Positions 5,072 to 6,457 of a DNA stretch of 6,457 nucleotides are shown here, in pieces. The notes under the pieces were generated by a model, which did no database searches, was not told the origin of the DNA, and saw only the letters and a program-made list of their open reading frames with translations. The first letter of the stretch is position 1; each line of letters begins with the position of its first letter. The stretch is from Candidatus Saliniplasma halalkaliphilum (GTDB lineage: Archaea > Thermoplasmatota > Thermoplasmata > Halarchaeoplasmatales > Halarchaeoplasmataceae). Location of the stretch: assembly GCA_019594235.1 (NCBI GenBank), contig JAFDTG010000088.1, forward strand, positions 1 to 6,457, given 5' to 3'. Position numbers and translations under genes: made by a program.

Positions 5072-6457
5072 TCATTTCATGAACGGCCTTCTCCAATCCT
5101 TTGCCGGGAGTATAGTTTCCTTTATCGTTCTTGGAATCAACCATCGAAGTAGATTCACCCAGTGGCCAGCTTTGTCGTCGGTTCCAGAAGACCTAGCCCC
5201 ACCGAACGGTTGTCTACCAACAATTGCACCAGTTGGTTTATCGTTGATGTATAGGTTACCTGCAGCGTATCTCAATATATTTTCAGCTAGATGGATCGCT
5301 TCACTGTCTTTAGCAAATATCGATCCTGTCAATGCATAAGGAGACGTTTCATCACATAGATGGAGCGTTTCTTCGAATTTGTCATCATCGTACACGAAAA
5401 TCGTTACAACGGGTCCGAAGATCTCCTCGGACATCAACTTCCCTTTAGGCTCGGTGGTCTTTACAATAGTGGGTTCTATGAACCATCCTTCTGAATCGTC
5501 GTATTCACCGCCGTATAATATCTCATCTCTGTCAGGATTCTCCTTAGCATATTCGATATATTCCACGATCTTCTTGAAGGCGTTTTCATCTATAACAGCC
5601 CCCATATAATCCTCCATCTTGTCCACCGGACCGTAGGTGATCTGCTTTATCTCTGTCAACAAAATATCCTTTAGATCGTTCCAGTAATTTTTTGGGCAGT
5701 AAACTCTGGATGCGGCTGAACATTTCTGGCCCTGATATCCAAAACCTCCTCTTAGAATATTGATTGCAGTGTTTCTTACCTCCCCGGATTCGTGAATAAA
5801 TATGAAATCCTTTCCACCTGCCTCACCAACTATACGAGGGAAGTTTTTGTAATTCTCGATGTTAGAATTGATCTTTTTCCATAGAAAAGTAAGAGTCTCG
5901 TAACTCCCGGTGAAGTGTAGTCCTGCGAAATTGTAGCTACCGAATACTATATCTGACTTTTCACTTGGGAACGGTATAAAATTGATAACTCCATCTTTCA
6001 ATCCGGCCTCCATCATCACTTTCATGATCTCATAATTGGAAAAAGAAACGTTCAGTGACGGTTTCCAGAGAACCGTGTTCCCCACTATAGCTGGCGATGA
6101 AGGTAAATTTCCCGCTATCGAGTAAAAATTGAAAGGAGGGATCGCAAATATGAAACCTTCGAGTGGTCTCCAGTCCAACCTATTCATCTCACCTTCAGAT
6201 TGTTCAGGTTGTTGTTCATAGATGAACTTCATAAAATACGTATTGATCCTCCAGAAGTCAACCAACTCTGCAAGATCTATCTCAGCTTCATATGGATTCT
6301 TAGAATGGTTCATCATGATAGCAGCTATATTTCTGTACCTTCTTGGGCCGGCCAATAGATCTGCGGCCTTTCTGAATACAGCTGCTCGATGATACCAATT
6401 GAGACATGTCCATCCTTCTCGTGCTTCTTGGGCAGCATCCATGGCCATTTTCAACTC
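5072..6457 (-). CDS. pruA: 1-pyrroline-5-carboxylate dehydrogenase (ALDH4A1 type), N-terminus beyond right edge
   Basis: This enzyme oxidises L-glutamate 5-semialdehyde (in equilibrium with pyrroline-5-carboxylate) to glutamate with NAD+, the last step of proline breakdown, in the cytoplasm. The visible part is about 462 residues. Counting from the Leu encoded at 6454 as residue 1, it shows AADLLAGPRR (30-39), AEIDLAELVDFWR (57-69), PPFNFYSIAGN (106-116), VLWKPS (128-133), the general base Glu211 in GEAGGKDF, catalytic Cys245 in GQKCSAASR, EEIFGPV (343-349) and INDKPTGAIVGRQPFGGARSSGT (from 403). The 34-residue spacing from Glu211 to Cys245 and the C-terminus (RTIKET, ending DWRRPFMK) match the mitochondrial ALDH4A1 branch as I recall it, so the C-terminus is complete. 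Perhaps 80-100 N-terminal residues are missing, and the frame is open to the edge, so TTG 6454 is not a real start. No proline dehydrogenase is visible; it may lie upstream, outside the window. The gene ends with TGA. Confidence 0.95.
   Translation of the reverse strand, partial: ELKMAMDAAQEAREGWTCLNWYHRAAVFRKAADLLAGPRRYRNIAAIMMNHSKNPYEAEIDLAELVDFWRINTYFMKFIYEQQPEQSEGEMNRLDWRPLEGFIFAIPPFNFYSIAGNLPSSPAIVGNTVLWKPSLNVSFSNYEIMKVMMEAGLKDGVINFIPFPSEKSDIVFGSYNFAGLHFTGSYETLTFLWKKINSNIENYKNFPRIVGEAGGKDFIFIHESGEVRNTAINILRGGFGYQGQKCSAASRVYCPKNYWNDLKDILLTEIKQITYGPVDKMEDYMGAVIDENAFKKIVEYIEYAKENPDRDEILYGGEYDDSEGWFIEPTIVKTTEPKGKLMSEEIFGPVVTIFVYDDDKFEETLHLCDETSPYALTGSIFAKDSEAIHLAENILRYAAGNLYINDKPTGAIVGRQPFGGARSSGTDDKAGHWVNLLRWLIPRTIKETILPAKDWRRPFMK

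Noticed and set aside
5076..5083. TTCATGAA palindrome at the dehydrogenase 3' end as a terminator
   Set aside because: It is only 8 bp with no loop and no following T-run; such palindromes are frequent in AT-rich DNA.
5079..5609. Two plus-strand open frames opposite the P5C dehydrogenase gene
   Set aside because: Both are antisense to conserved catalytic segments of the dehydrogenase and show no protein-like features.
6452..6454. TTG at 6454 as the start of the dehydrogenase
   Set aside because: The frame is open to the window edge, and the ALDH4A1 family has about 80-100 more residues before this point, so the TTG is an internal Leu codon.
1..6457. tRNA, rRNA, CRISPR arrays, insertion sequences or defence-system genes
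   Set aside because: I looked for cloverleaf-like segments, regularly spaced repeats and transposase motifs on both strands and saw none. The HARE-HTH-like domain alone is not enough to call a restriction system.

Overview
This AT-rich window almost certainly comes from an archaeon. It has archaeal TATA boxes (TTTATATA, ATTTAAATA), Shine-Dalgarno sites of the GGTGA/GAGG type, and probably one leaderless transcript. Its proteins fit too: small flavoproteins of the archaeal/methanogen kind, and a very acidic secreted protease rich in Asn-X-Ser/Thr sites and built with CARDB repeats. A member of the Thermoplasmatota or a related euryarchaeal lineage is my best guess, but nothing here fixes the phylum.

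Layout, left to right. Positions 1-454 (minus) hold the start of a protein with an N-terminal HARE-HTH-like winged helix. It is interrupted by an in-frame TGA and runs off the left edge. Positions 663-1888 (minus) are a two-gene operon: a DJ-1/PfpI-family protein (1304-1888) followed 2 nt later by an iron-sulfur-flavoprotein-like NAD(P)H/FMN oxidoreductase (663-1301), which is interrupted by an in-frame TAG. A 108-bp divergent promoter region (1889-1996) carries a TATA box for each direction and two exact copies of an interrupted palindrome that look like operators. Positions 1997-2440 (plus) encode a small flavodoxin-domain protein interrupted at codon 7 by an in-frame TAA. Positions 2437-5007 (minus) encode a large intact exported metzincin metalloprotease with four CARDB repeats and a C-terminal membrane anchor. 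Positions 5072-6457 (minus) encode an ALDH4A1-type 1-pyrroline-5-carboxylate dehydrogenase, intact except that its N-terminus lies beyond the right edge.

The DJ-1 protein, the Fe-S flavoprotein and the flavodoxin share one divergent control region and plausibly form a redox or electrophile-stress module. The protease (external protein breakdown) and P5C dehydrogenase (proline/arginine carbon to glutamate) would fit peptide or amino-acid catabolism, but this link is only inferred from adjacency.

The most unusual observation is that three of the six genes each carry exactly one in-frame stop, a different codon in each (TGA, TAG, TAA). The reading frame and family motifs are preserved on both sides, while the three other genes, including the two largest, are uninterrupted. 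Automated calling would give truncated proteins starting after the stops. Pseudogenisation, errors in the source sequence, or recoding (only TAG is a reasonable candidate) remain open. The TAA lies within a perfect 16-bp palindrome that would be imperfect with the expected Tyr codon, which suggests a possible mutational route.
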